This document shows positions 44,885-54,218 of a DNA stretch of 64,000 nt, one piece after another. The position numbers and the translations under genes were made by a program. The stretch lies in assembly GCF_029533155.1 (NCBI RefSeq), contig NZ_JAIZDB010000007.1, positions 39,365-103,364 on the forward strand. The letters run 5' to 3'. Source of the DNA: Psychrobacillus antarcticus. Lineage in GTDB: Bacteria > Bacillota > Bacilli > Bacillales_A > Planococcaceae. Under the pieces are notes generated by a model. The model saw only the letters and a program-made list of their open reading frames with translations, had not been told where the DNA came from and made no database searches. Within the stretch, counting starts at the first letter, position 1; every line of letters starts with the position of its first letter.

Positions 44885-46627
44885 TTGAAGACAATCTTAT
44901 CTTATTTATCACCATATAAAATGTTGGTTGTTGTTGCTTTAGTGTTCATGTTAGTAGAGCTTTCCGTTGAGCTTGTTCAGCCATTGCTCATCAAAGTCAT
45001 TATTGATGATGGGATTTTGGCAGGGGATCAACAAGTAATTATTTTTTGGGGTAGTATTATGCTTGGAATTTCCTTTTTGGCATTCTTAGCAGGAATTATT
45101 AATACATTTATCGCCTCTCATATTGTCCAAAGTTATGGATTTGATATCCGTCAGGCATTATTTAAAAAAGTGCAGGCTTTTACAATGGCTACTTTTTTAA
45201 AGTTTCCAACGGCGAGTTTAATCACACGTTTAACTACCGATGTGACAATTACGCAAAACGTAATTTTTATGGGATTACGTATTATGCTCCGTGCACCTCT
45301 ACTAGTTGTCGGTAGTATTATTATGTCCTTTGTTGTGAACCCATATTTAGCAATGTTTTTAGTAATTGGCGCTCCTTTTTTACTAGTATTTCTATATTTT
45401 ATGAGTCGAAGTGGTTTAAAACTATTTGGGAAAGTTCAAAAAAGGGTGGACCAGGTCACAAGACAGATACAAGAAAATTTACAGGCAGTACGTTTAATAA
45501 AAGCGTATTTGCGTGGAAGTTTTGAATCTAGTCGGTTTGCAACTGTGGCGGCTGATCTAAAAATGGATAATGTTAAAGCATACCGAATCATGGAGTTAAT
45601 ATTGCCCGTCTTACTTTTTGTGATGAATGTCAGCTTGATGGCAGTTCTATGGTTTGGTGCAAAAGAAATTCAAACAGGAGATGTGGAACTAGGTGAACTA
45701 GTAGCTATTATCAACTATGCGATGCGAATGACAGGCGCGTTTTCTATGTTTGCTTTCATCATTATTTTCTTCTCTAGAGCAAAAGCATCTGCTGAACGTA
45801 TGGAGGAAGTGCTCCTTGTAGAGGAGGGAATTGAAAATATTAATACAGACGCAGACTCGGAGGGGACAACTCCTAGAATAGGAGAGATTGAGTTTCAGCA
45901 TGTGTCATTTCATTATCCTACGACTGGTATGCCAGTATTAAGAGGTGTTTCTTTTAAGGTACAACCAGGATCTAAGCTTGCGATTATGGGAGCAACCGGC
46001 TCCGGTAAATCGACTCTCCTTAATTTAATCCCAAGGTTTTTCGATGCAACAGAAGGAACAATATTAATAGATGGAATGGATGTCCAAGAATGGCCTCTTA
46101 AAGAGTTAAGGAAGATCATTGGACTTGTTCCTCAACAATCTATTCTTTTTACGGGAAGTATAGAGGAAAACCTTAGTTGGGGAGATCAGTCGGCGACGGA
46201 AGAGTTGTTGAGAGAAGCTGCTAACCAGGCACAAATCCATGACTCTATCGAACAATTTCCAGACGAATATAATACAAGAGTTGGTCAAAAAGGAGTCAAT
46301 CTATCTGGTGGTCAAAAACAGAGACTTTCTATTGCACGTGCACTTGTTAGAAAACCGGAAATATTATTGCTGGATGATAGTACGAGTGCTTTAGATGTGT
46401 CGACAGAAAACGCTTTATGGGAAGCATTAGAGGTAGAACATGCAACGATGCTTGTTATTACTCAGAAAATCCGAACTGCAAAGGGTGCGGATCATATTTT
46501 ATTGTTAGAAGAAGGTCAAGTATCTGCCTATGGCACGCATGATGAGCTGATGAAGGACTCTACTCTGTATAAGGCTATAGCTGAATCACAACAAGAGGGG
46601 GGCGAGCCTGATGAACTTCATTCGTAA
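44885..46627 (+). CDS. ABC exporter subunit with degenerate site (YfiB-like)
   Basis: A 580-aa half-transporter: six transmembrane helices then an ATPase domain. Walker A GATGSGKST and signature LSGGQKQRL are canonical, but Walker B reads ILLLDDSTSALD with Asp instead of the catalytic Glu. Paired with the next gene, whose signature is altered, this makes one inactive and one active ATP site, as in heterodimeric multidrug exporters. TTG start after AGGGGTG. Overlaps the partner gene by 17 bp. Confidence 0.85.
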   Translation: MKTILSYLSPYKMLVVVALVFMLVELSVELVQPLLIKVIIDDGILAGDQQVIIFWGSIMLGISFLAFLAGIINTFIASHIVQSYGFDIRQALFKKVQAFTMATFLKFPTASLITRLTTDVTITQNVIFMGLRIMLRAPLLVVGSIIMSFVVNPYLAMFLVIGAPFLLVFLYFMSRSGLKLFGKVQKRVDQVTRQIQENLQAVRLIKAYLRGSFESSRFATVAADLKMDNVKAYRIMELILPVLLFVMNVSLMAVLWFGAKEIQTGDVELGELVAIINYAMRMTGAFSMFAFIIIFFSRAKASAERMEEVLLVEEGIENINTDADSEGTTPRIGEIEFQHVSFHYPTTGMPVLRGVSFKVQPGSKLAIMGATGSGKSTLLNLIPRFFDATEGTILIDGMDVQEWPLKELRKIIGLVPQQSILFTGSIEENLSWGDQSATEELLREAANQAQIHDSIEQFPDEYNTRVGQKGVNLSGGQKQRLSIARALVRKPEILLLDDSTSALDVSTENALWEALEVEHATMLVITQKIRTAKGADHILLLEEGQVSAYGTHDELMKDSTLYKAIAESQQEGGEPDELHS

Positions 46628-48431
46628 ACCTTTTGGGTATGAGCCTATTATTACTAAAGAAGATTTAAAGAAAGATCATAAAAAGAAAGTCGATAAAGCC
46701 TCCGATTGGAAGGGTGTCCTAAAACGTATATGGGACTTAGTAGACGAACAACGTTTTCTATTAATCATCGTACTTTTGATGGTAGTTGTTAGTTCGGCTT
46801 TAGCTTTGGTTGGTCCCTATTTAATAGGGGTTATTGTAGATGAACATATTTCCAAAAGTATATTTGTCGGCCTTTCCAAAATAATTGTTGTGTTACTCAT
46901 CGTTTACTCATTTTTCTCGATTGTTACTTACTTGCAAAGTTATTGGATGATTGGTATTTCTCAGCAAACAATTTATAGATTACGTACAGGATTATTTGAA
47001 CATTTACAGAAGCTTCCTGTATCCTTTTTTGACAAACGCCAACATGGAGAGTTAATGAGTCGGATGACGAATGATATTGAAAATGTTAGCCAAACATTAA
47101 ATTCATCCTTTATCCAAGTGTTTTCAAGTATTCTCACTTTAGTTGGAACGACTATTGTTATGCTTTTACTCAGTCCATTAATGACTTTAATCACGCTTAT
47201 TATTGTTCCATTTATGTATTTTGCAATGAGATGGATTACGAGAAGAACTTCTAAATTATTCAAGGAGCAGCAAAAAGCGGTAGGCGATTTAAATGGAATG
47301 ATTGAAGAAACGATTTCTGGTCAACGAATTGTAAAAGCCTTCTCTCAGGAAGGTCGGATGCAAGAAGAGTTTGCTGTAAAAAGTGAACGTTTAAAAAGAA
47401 CTGGATTTTGGGCATTAACTTACTCAGGTTTCATACCGAAAGTGATGAACTTATTAAATAATACGAGCTTTACGCTTGTTGCAGCGGCGGGCGGATTATT
47501 AGCATATTATGGGCATGTGACAATAGGAGAAATCGTTATTTTCACAGAGTATTCAAGGCAGTTTACTCGACCATTAAATGATTTGGCTAACCAATTCAAT
47601 ACGGTGCTTTCTGCAATTGCAGGGGCAGAACGTGTTTTTGCTATTATGGATGAGCCTATTGAAGAAGATGCTGCCATGGAGCATACAGATTACAAGCTAC
47701 AAGGTAATGTGACATTTGAAGATGTAACGTTTTATTACAACAAAGAAGATGAGTCTCCTACGATTTCCGACGTCTCTTTTCATGTAGAATCAGGTAAAAC
47801 TGCTGCACTAGTTGGTGCAACAGGAGCTGGGAAAACGACCATTATGCAGTTACTTGCACGTTTTTATGAAGTAAATGGCGGCCGTATATTAGTGGATGGT
47901 ATTCCTATAGACCAGTTGCCTAGACATACCCTGCGTAGTCAAACGGCATTTGTTTTACAAGATCCATTTTTGTTCGAAATGTCGGTAAGAGAAAATATCC
48001 GATACGGCAAACTAAATGCCACAGATGAAGAGGTACTGCACGCTGCAAAAGAAGCGAATGCACATGACTTTATCATGAAATTACCAGATACCTACGATAC
48101 TATTCTATCAGCGGATGGTGGAGAAATTAGCCAAGGACAAAAGCAGTTATTATCCATTGCTAGGGCACTAGTTGCAGATCCAGCAATTTTGTTGTTAGAT
48201 GAAGCAACGTCCAGTATAGATACAGTGACAGAAATGAAAATCCAAGAAGCCCTTGAGCGGTTGATGGAAGGCAGAACAAGCTTCGTCATAGCCCATCGAT
48301 TAAATACGATACGCCAGGCAGATTTAATATTTGTGATGGATGGTGGGAAACTAATTGAGTCAGGTCCACAGGAAGAACTGTTGCAAAAGAAAGGCAGATA
48401 TTATAGTATGTTAACGAATTCAAAGATTTAA
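46611..48431 (+). CDS. ABC exporter subunit with catalytic Glu (YfiC-like)
   Basis: A 606-aa half-transporter with a 30-residue charged N-terminal extension, six helices and an ATPase domain. Walker A GATGAGKTT and Walker B ILLLDEATSSID are complete; the signature is ISQGQKQLL instead of LSGGQ. It complements the degenerate partner. Multidrug or lipid export is likely; no regulator is adjacent. Confidence 0.85.
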   Translation: MNFIRKPFGYEPIITKEDLKKDHKKKVDKASDWKGVLKRIWDLVDEQRFLLIIVLLMVVVSSALALVGPYLIGVIVDEHISKSIFVGLSKIIVVLLIVYSFFSIVTYLQSYWMIGISQQTIYRLRTGLFEHLQKLPVSFFDKRQHGELMSRMTNDIENVSQTLNSSFIQVFSSILTLVGTTIVMLLLSPLMTLITLIIVPFMYFAMRWITRRTSKLFKEQQKAVGDLNGMIEETISGQRIVKAFSQEGRMQEEFAVKSERLKRTGFWALTYSGFIPKVMNLLNNTSFTLVAAAGGLLAYYGHVTIGEIVIFTEYSRQFTRPLNDLANQFNTVLSAIAGAERVFAIMDEPIEEDAAMEHTDYKLQGNVTFEDVTFYYNKEDESPTISDVSFHVESGKTAALVGATGAGKTTIMQLLARFYEVNGGRILVDGIPIDQLPRHTLRSQTAFVLQDPFLFEMSVRENIRYGKLNATDEEVLHAAKEANAHDFIMKLPDTYDTILSADGGEISQGQKQLLSIARALVADPAILLLDEATSSIDTVTEMKIQEALERLMEGRTSFVIAHRLNTIRQADLIFVMDGGKLIESGPQEELLQKKGRYYSMLTNSKI

Positions 48432-48442
48432 GGAGAAATAAA

Positions 48443-49309
48443 ATGAATATATCTGTAATGACAGTGTCCTTTCCGTTAGACCAGGAGACGATGGAAGAGA
48501 TTAAGCAATTGGTAGCAGAAGCAGAAGCAGTGGATAAAGTGGATTATACTTCTCTACTAAATGTGGGGGAGTTATCCACTTCGTACACAAAAGGTTTTTG
48601 CATAATAGCCTATGATGACTTAAATGACCGATTAGTAGGCGTGTTAACCTCTATTGACCGAATAGCAACGCTGGATTTTGAGTGGTGTAGTGTTGTGCTA
48701 CCTACTGTTCGAAGATTAGGGATAGGTGAACGACTAGTCATTGAATTACGTAGGAATTTAGAAATAAGAGGGGCCGCTACAGATTTAGCTTTACTTCCAG
48801 ATAGCTCAGAAGCGGGTCGGCAGCTACTTCGGAAATTTGGTTATGTGTTTGATTTTGCGGAGAGATCGATGGTAGCAGATGCGGCAGAAGTGGAATTAAA
48901 TAGTGAAGTGACAGTTTCGCAATTTACCGACGAGGAGTCAGAAGTCGTTCGCATTTTAGCAAGTGCATTTAATGAAACGGATGAAGACGCTAAAGAATTA
49001 ATCACGTTTAATACACAAACACCAAATCGCCAACTGCTGATTGCTAAGCTACAAGGCGAAGTAATTGGAACGCTTATTTTAGTAGATGACGGCGAAAAGC
49101 TATGGATAACAGGGCTCGCTGTTCATGAACATGCTCGTGGTAAAGGCGTTGCAACCTACTTATTGAACTGGAGTAAAAACGAAGCCAATCGTATAGGGAA
49201 ATCATCTGTCTATTTAGATGTAGAAACAGATAATGACCAGGCATTCTCCATTTATGAAAGAGCAGGATTTACCACAGTGGGTAACACCCATTTTTATGTA
49301 AAAAGGTAA
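48443..49309 (+). CDS. Tandem GNAT N-acetyltransferase
   Basis: A 288-aa protein made of two GNAT folds. The N-terminal one is weak (VLPTVRRLGIGERLV); the C-terminal one has the clear acetyl-CoA site VHEHARGKGVATYLL and DNDQAFSIYERAGF. The plan resembles mycothiol synthase-like double GNATs; substrate unknown. Starts 11 bp after the ABC exporter, so possibly in its operon. Confidence 0.75.
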   Translation: MNISVMTVSFPLDQETMEEIKQLVAEAEAVDKVDYTSLLNVGELSTSYTKGFCIIAYDDLNDRLVGVLTSIDRIATLDFEWCSVVLPTVRRLGIGERLVIELRRNLEIRGAATDLALLPDSSEAGRQLLRKFGYVFDFAERSMVADAAEVELNSEVTVSQFTDEESEVVRILASAFNETDEDAKELITFNTQTPNRQLLIAKLQGEVIGTLILVDDGEKLWITGLAVHEHARGKGVATYLLNWSKNEANRIGKSSVYLDVETDNDQAFSIYERAGFTTVGNTHFYVKR

Positions 49310-49324
49310 CGAGTAATTATTAAA

Positions 49325-49370
49325 AAGCGGCGAGCAAATTGTATGTTGATTTGTTCGCTGTTTTTTTTCA
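49325..49370 (+). terminator. Rho-independent terminator
   Basis: GCGAGCAAAT / ATTTGTTCGCT stem followed by eight T. Confidence 0.78.
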
Positions 49371-49440
49371 TCAAGATATAAGCAACAAATAGAGGATAAG
49401 ACTTTCACTATATAGAATATTAAAAATGAGGTGGAAGCTT

Positions 49441-49866
49441 ATGTTTATAGTTAATGTTGAAGGGGCAATTTACAAAAATGATAAGTGGCTGTTAGTAAGA
49501 AGGAGCGAAAAAGAAGAGCACGCAGGAGGGTTATTATCCCTTGTTGGAGGTAAGGTAGAAAAAGACGGGATAACATCAAATATATTAGAAGAAACTCTAA
49601 AAAGAGAAGTTGCAGAAGAGGTAGGCATAGAGGTTTCAAATTTTAGGTATGTGAATAGTTCTTTATTTGAAACAGATACAGGCTTAACTGTAGTAGACAT
49701 TGTTTTTCTATGCGAGCATCAATCTGGCGAGCCCTATGCTAAATGCCTGGATGAAGTATCTGAGGTTTTTTGGATGTCGACACAGGAAATCTTAGATAAC
49801 GCAGTTCTACCAGTTTATCTAAAAGGAAACATTAAGTTGGCAGCTAAAGTCCTGCAAGGAGACTGA
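49441..49866 (+). CDS. NUDIX hydrolase
   Basis: A 141-aa protein starting at ATG 49441 after GAGGTGG (an ATG at 49426 overlaps that site). The Nudix box is GGKVEK...LKREVAEEVGIEV, with a few extra residues between GGK and REVAEE compared with the standard spacing. It should hydrolyse a nucleoside diphosphate linked to another group; substrate unknown. Confidence 0.8.
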   Translation: MFIVNVEGAIYKNDKWLLVRRSEKEEHAGGLLSLVGGKVEKDGITSNILEETLKREVAEEVGIEVSNFRYVNSSLFETDTGLTVVDIVFLCEHQSGEPYAKCLDEVSEVFWMSTQEILDNAVLPVYLKGNIKLAAKVLQGD

Positions 49867-49896
49867 TTTCACATTAAAAAAAGGGGATAAAGAATT

Positions 49897-50493
49897 ATGA
49901 CCACTATAGGACTTGTAAGGCATGGAATAACGGATTGGAATATACTTGGCAAATCACAAGGTATATCAGATATTCCTTTAAATGATCTCGGAAAAATGCA
50001 GGCAATTGCTTTGGCAAATAGACTTGTATTAGAAAGAGAATGGGATGTTATTGTGACAAGTGATTTATCACGTGCCAAAGAAACAGGACAAATAATCGCA
50101 GCTAAACTAAACCTATCTGCCGATATTTTTGATAAAAGAATACGAGAAATAAACTGTGGAGAACTCGAAGGTACAACTGAAGAGGAAAGATTAAAAAGGT
50201 GGGGAAGTAACTGGAGAGAATTGGACCTTGGAATGGAAAAGTACGGAGATGTATCTAAAAGAGGACATGAATTTCTAACAGAATTAACTACTACATATAG
50301 TGACAAACGAGTATTGGTAGTAAGTCATGGGGCTTTAATAGGGCTTACTCTACAAAGGTTGCTACCGGAGCAGTTCCAAAAAACACAATTAGAAAATACA
50401 TCGCTAACTATTCTTAACAGTAAACAAGGTGTTTGGAATTGTTCCCTCTATAACTGTACGAAGCATCTCAATATGGATATTAAGGAGAATTAA
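49897..50493 (+). CDS. Histidine phosphatase (phosphoglycerate-mutase-like)
   Basis: A 198-aa protein with the catalytic LVRHGITDWN motif (RHG), the second Arg in SDLSRAKETGQ, Glu in REINCGELEG and the late His in VVSHGALIG. Such PhoE/CobC-like enzymes dephosphorylate small phosphometabolites. 30 bp after the NUDIX gene and 4 bp before the next one, so co-transcribed. Confidence 0.85.
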   Translation: MTTIGLVRHGITDWNILGKSQGISDIPLNDLGKMQAIALANRLVLEREWDVIVTSDLSRAKETGQIIAAKLNLSADIFDKRIREINCGELEGTTEEERLKRWGSNWRELDLGMEKYGDVSKRGHEFLTELTTTYSDKRVLVVSHGALIGLTLQRLLPEQFQKTQLENTSLTILNSKQGVWNCSLYNCTKHLNMDIKEN

Positions 50494-50497
50494 GCAA

Positions 50498-50914
50498 ATG
50501 GATTATCAAATAGTAGAAGAATTAAATGAAAATCAATTAAATTTGTTACATAATCTATTTAAAGAAGAATGGTGGACACAAAAACGCAAGCAATCGGATC
50601 TTAGGAAGTTGGTAGACAATAGTAGCCTAGTTGTAGCGCTAATAAATACTGAAACGGAAGAACTAATTGGGTTTGCAAGGGTTATTTCAGACTCACTATA
50701 CAGAGCATTTATATTTGATGTAATCACTAATAAAAGATATAGAAATAAGGGTATAGGCACTCTACTATTAAACCATATCTTAGAACATCGACTAATTCGA
50801 GAAGTGGAGAGAGTTGAACTCTATTGTCCAGATAAATTAGTCCCCTACTATGAGAAATTTGGTTTTTCTACTGCAGTAAATGGAAGTAATTTAATGAGAT
50901 ATAAAAAAATATAA
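50498..50914 (+). CDS. GNAT family N-acetyltransferase
   Basis: A 138-aa protein; ATG 50498 follows AAGGAG (a longer frame from 50429 overlaps the previous gene). Acetyl-CoA site NKRYRNKGIGTLLLNHIL and C-terminal YCPDKLVPYYEKFGF are typical. Substrate unknown. Confidence 0.82.
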   Translation: MDYQIVEELNENQLNLLHNLFKEEWWTQKRKQSDLRKLVDNSSLVVALINTETEELIGFARVISDSLYRAFIFDVITNKRYRNKGIGTLLLNHILEHRLIREVERVELYCPDKLVPYYEKFGFSTAVNGSNLMRYKKI

Positions 50915-50974
50915 AACTTCTTAATATTTGTGAGAGTCACAACAGTAAAATAAAGAATGGAATGGGGGTATAAC

Positions 50975-51688
50975 ATGTTCTTAAAAAGAATTGAACTTCA
51001 ACGAGATCTTATTCCGTCATATAATCAGTATCCGTTCTCCATTCCATCTATTAAAAATTTAGATCAAATAGATATACACAGCAAAGTTACTTTTTTCGTT
51101 GGTGAAAATGGTTCGGGAAAGTCTACTCTGTTAGAAGCCATTGCGGATAAATGTGAATTTAATACAGCGGGAGGAGGAAAGAATAACTTTTACGAGGTAA
51201 ATGCATCGGAATCAGCACTTGGAGATTATATAAGGCTGTCCTGGCTTCCTAAAGTAACAAATGGTTTCTTTCTGCGTGCCGAATCATTTTATAATTTTGC
51301 CTCTCATATCGATACTATGGGAACTGGTCCTTACGGTGGAAAGTCCTTGCATCATCAGTCTCACGGAGAGGCTTTTTTCTCTCTTTTCTCCAATAGGTTT
51401 AGAGGAAGAGGTATATATTTATTAGATGAACCGGAAGCTGCTTTATCGCCCTCGCGCCAACTTGCATTTCTAAGAATTTTACATGATTTAGTACAAGAGG
51501 ATGATAGTCAATTTATCATCGCCACACATTCTCCAATTCTATTAGGTTATCCCGAGGCGACCATTCTTAGTTTTGATGAAGGGGAGATTAATGAGATAGA
51601 CTATGAGGAAACGGATCATTATCAAATAACCAAATACTTTTTACAAAATAGAGAGAAATTTTTACAAGATATTTTAGCAGACGAATAA
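50975..51688 (+). CDS. AAA family ATPase (ABC-like, single domain)
   Basis: A 237-aa protein starting at ATG 50975 after GGGGGT. Walker A VGENGSGKST, signature-like SHGEAFFSLFSNRF, Walker B GIYLLDEPEAALSPSR and THSPILLGYP are present with a very short lid. Related to the AAA_21-type predicted ATPases often seen alone in Firmicutes. Role unknown; no nuclease partner adjacent. Confidence 0.78.
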   Translation: MFLKRIELQRDLIPSYNQYPFSIPSIKNLDQIDIHSKVTFFVGENGSGKSTLLEAIADKCEFNTAGGGKNNFYEVNASESALGDYIRLSWLPKVTNGFFLRAESFYNFASHIDTMGTGPYGGKSLHHQSHGEAFFSLFSNRFRGRGIYLLDEPEAALSPSRQLAFLRILHDLVQEDDSQFIIATHSPILLGYPEATILSFDEGEINEIDYEETDHYQITKYFLQNREKFLQDILADE

Positions 51689-51768
51689 AAACTGTTAGTA
51701 CACTGCTTTCATATATAGAAAATGTAGAGGTATAATATACTTAATAATGGTGCAAGGAGGTTGGCTTA

Positions 51769-52488
51769 ATGAAAATTTATGCCCATAGAGGCTCGTCAGG
51801 TACGCATCCAGAAAATACAATAGCAGCTTTTAAAGCAGTTGCAAAACTACCTGTCCATGGTGTGGAATTTGATGTTCATATGACGAAAGATCATGAATTG
51901 GTAGTTATTCATGATGAGATGATTGATCGCACATCCAATGGAACAGGTTTTATCAAAGATATGACGTTAGCTGAATTGAAGAAACTTGACTTTGGTTCTT
52001 GGTACTCTCCAAAATTTAAACAGGAAACAATTCCAACGCTCAGGGAAGTGCTATATGTATTTAAAGATACACAGCATCACCTAAATTTAGAGTTAAAATC
52101 CGACATATTTCCATATGAAGGTATGGAGCAGGCAGTAGTGCAAATATTAAATGATTATCGATTAGAAACACGTGTCGTGATCTCTTCGTTTAACCATGAG
52201 ATGGTTAGGAATTTTAAACAATTGGCTCCGCCTATAGAAACGGCGATTCTCTTTATGGAAGTTATGATAGAGCCTCACAAATACGCCGAAACAGTTGGAG
52301 CAGATGCACTGCATGCGTTTTTCCCGACAGTCCTAAGGCGGATGGGGGCAGAGGCGATTGCAAGTGGCAAAAAAATTCGTGTTTTTACTGTCAATGAAGA
52401 AAAATATGCGGATCTGTTAAAACAAGCTGGGGTAGATGCTATTTTCACAGACTATCCAGAGAAAATGTGGAAACACCTTCAATCATAA
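51769..52488 (+). CDS. Glycerophosphodiester phosphodiesterase
   Basis: A 239-aa GDPD-fold enzyme. The signature AHRGSSGTHPENTIAAF, catalytic His in VVIHDEMIDRTSNG and VEFDVHMTKD are intact, and no signal peptide is present, so it is cytosolic (UgpQ/YqiK-like). Splits glycerophosphodiesters to glycerol 3-phosphate and an alcohol. AAGGAGG ribosome site. Confidence 0.9.
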   Translation: MKIYAHRGSSGTHPENTIAAFKAVAKLPVHGVEFDVHMTKDHELVVIHDEMIDRTSNGTGFIKDMTLAELKKLDFGSWYSPKFKQETIPTLREVLYVFKDTQHHLNLELKSDIFPYEGMEQAVVQILNDYRLETRVVISSFNHEMVRNFKQLAPPIETAILFMEVMIEPHKYAETVGADALHAFFPTVLRRMGAEAIASGKKIRVFTVNEEKYADLLKQAGVDAIFTDYPEKMWKHLQS

Positions 52489-52489
52489 G

Positions 52490-52526
52490 AAAATGGACTA
52501 CGAAAAAATCGTAGTCCATTTTTATG
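52490..52526 (+). terminator. Rho-independent terminator
   Basis: Perfect arms ATGGACTACG / CGTAGTCCAT followed by TTTTTATG, directly after the phosphodiesterase. Confidence 0.87.
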
Positions 52527-52540
52527 TTGGCGGAAATAAA

Positions 52541-53112
52541 TCTATTTACTTGCGCTACAAACTTGGTTACTTGCGTTCATTAGGGCTATACGAGAGAGAA
52601 CTACGCTTACACGAGAGAGCGGAGCATCTACACGAGAGCGAATCCACTCTATCCGAGAATAAGCCATGCTATACGAGAGAGAACTACGCCTATACGAGAG
52701 AACGGAGCATCTACACGAGAGCGAATCCACTCTATACGAGAATGGCCAGGCTATACGAGAGAGAACTACGCCTATACGAGAGAGCGGAGCATCTAAACGA
52801 GAGCGAATCCACTCTATCCGAGAATGGCCAGGCTACACGAGAGAGAACTACGCCTATACGAGAGAGCGGAGCATCTACACAAGAGCGAATCCACTCTATC
52901 CGAGAATAAGCCATGCTATACGAGAGAGAACTACGCCTATACGAGAGAGCGGAGCATCTAAACGAGAGCGAATCCACTCTATCCGAGAATAAGCCGTGCT
53001 ATACGAGAGAGCGGGGCATCTATACGAGAGAGAACTACGCTTACCGGCTTTAATATATAACTTACTCCCGCTCAATACTCGTTTACTTGCTCTAGACAGT
53101 GATTTACTGGCG
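52541..53112. repeat. 21-bp-phased array 3 with an 82-83-bp higher-order repeat
   Basis: About 27 direct units of 20-21 bp. Typical units: CTATACGAGAGAGAACTACGC has this length and is followed by units ending GCGGAGCAT, GCGAATCCACT and AATAAGCCATG; these four form a block of 82-83 bp whose first unit begins at 52586, 52669, 52751, 52833, 52916 and 52999. The outer units (TTACTTGCG at 52546 and 52567; TTACTCCCG 53062, TTACTTGCT 53083, TTACTGGCG 53104) keep the same phase. No spacers, no cas genes, no ribosome sites for the frames that cross it. Nothing else lies between 52527 and 53210. Confidence 0.88.
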
Positions 53113-53210
53113 GAAAGGGAAATTCATCCATTTATGATTTCTATTTTGTCGTTATGCTCTTTTATTCCTATGAGATCTTTTTCTCGCACTCTCGCTCAAT
53201 GGCAGGGCGT

Positions 53211-54218
53211 TTACTTCCTCATCAATAAATACATAAAGTAAGGTGCCCCTATTAAAGCAACCACAACTCCCGCTGGAATACCATTTGGCTCAATCACGTT
53301 GCGACCGATTGTATCGGCGAAAAGTAAGAGCCACCCACCGATGAGGATAGAAATAGGGATGAACAATTGATGGTGCGGTCCGACTAAAGATTTAGCAATA
53401 TGAGGGGCCATCAAGCCTATAAAGGCAATCCCCCCAGTTACAGATACTGCAGAAGCTGCAAGTGCGACAGCAGCTAATAAGAGAATAATACGCTCCTTCT
53501 CAACTGCAACTCCCACTCCAATTGCTACAGGTTCATTTAAATTGAGTAGATTTAATTTATTCGCCTTATATAATGTGAACGGGATAAGAACAATCAACCA
53601 AGGTAAAAGAGCCAATATAAATGGCCAATCCGCCCCCCAAATGTTCCCTGCCATCCAATTAGCGATGAAATCGACCTTTTGACGATCAGCAGATGATATC
53701 AAAACAATCATCAAACCTGAAAGAGCCATTGAGAACCCAACACCAACTAAAATTAAACGAACAGGCTGTAGCCCAACTCCTCGGCTGTAAGAAAGGATAT
53801 AGATGAAAAATGCAGTAATCAAAGCACCGACAAATGCCACTAGTGGTAGTAGGTACACAAAGGAACCAGGTTGAATAGGCATAAATAAGAAAAATATAGA
53901 TACCGCCACTCCAGCTCCGGAATTGATCCCAATAATCCCTGGGTCTGCCAAATCATTGCGCGTAATACTTTGTAGAATAGCACCAGACAGTGCTAATGCC
54001 ATTCCCGCAAGAATTGTAATAATAATTCTTGGTAAGCGAACAGAGAACAAAACAAATTCTTCTTTAAATGTTCCTTGCCCTAAAAAAGTTGGTAAAAGAC
54101 GATTAAAGGATAGGGTGGAATATCCAATTCCTGCACTAATAAAAGCAGTAACAACAATCAATGATAGTAAAACAATAAATAGTATACGCTGTTTTTTAAT
54201 TTGCTGACGATGAATCAT
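53211..54218 (-). CDS. Iron-siderophore ABC transporter permease (FecCD family), second
   Basis: A 335-aa permease with about nine to ten helices and the family motifs LSGAILQSITRNDLADPGIIGINSGAG, SVTGGIAFIGLMAPHIAK and LFADTIGRNV. Pairs with the upstream permease (4-bp overlap) to form the membrane channel for ferric siderophores. Last gene of the importer operon. Confidence 0.9.
   Translation of the reverse strand: MIHRQQIKKQRILFIVLLSLIVVTAFISAGIGYSTLSFNRLLPTFLGQGTFKEEFVLFSVRLPRIIITILAGMALALSGAILQSITRNDLADPGIIGINSGAGVAVSIFFLFMPIQPGSFVYLLPLVAFVGALITAFFIYILSYSRGVGLQPVRLILVGVGFSMALSGLMIVLISSADRQKVDFIANWMAGNIWGADWPFILALLPWLIVLIPFTLYKANKLNLLNLNEPVAIGVGVAVEKERIILLLAAVALAASAVSVTGGIAFIGLMAPHIAKSLVGPHHQLFIPISILIGGWLLLFADTIGRNVIEPNGIPAGVVVALIGAPYFMYLLMRK

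Noticed and set aside
52586..53040. Possible CRISPR array
   Set aside because: Units abut directly with no unique spacers, unit length is about 21 bp, and no cas genes are nearby.
52436..53241. Open frames through array 3 that read as repetitive YTRERTTPIRE-type proteins on either strand
   Set aside because: They arise because the unit length is a multiple of three; frames shift at 20-bp units, no ribosome sites precede them, and the repeat is conserved at the DNA spacing level.
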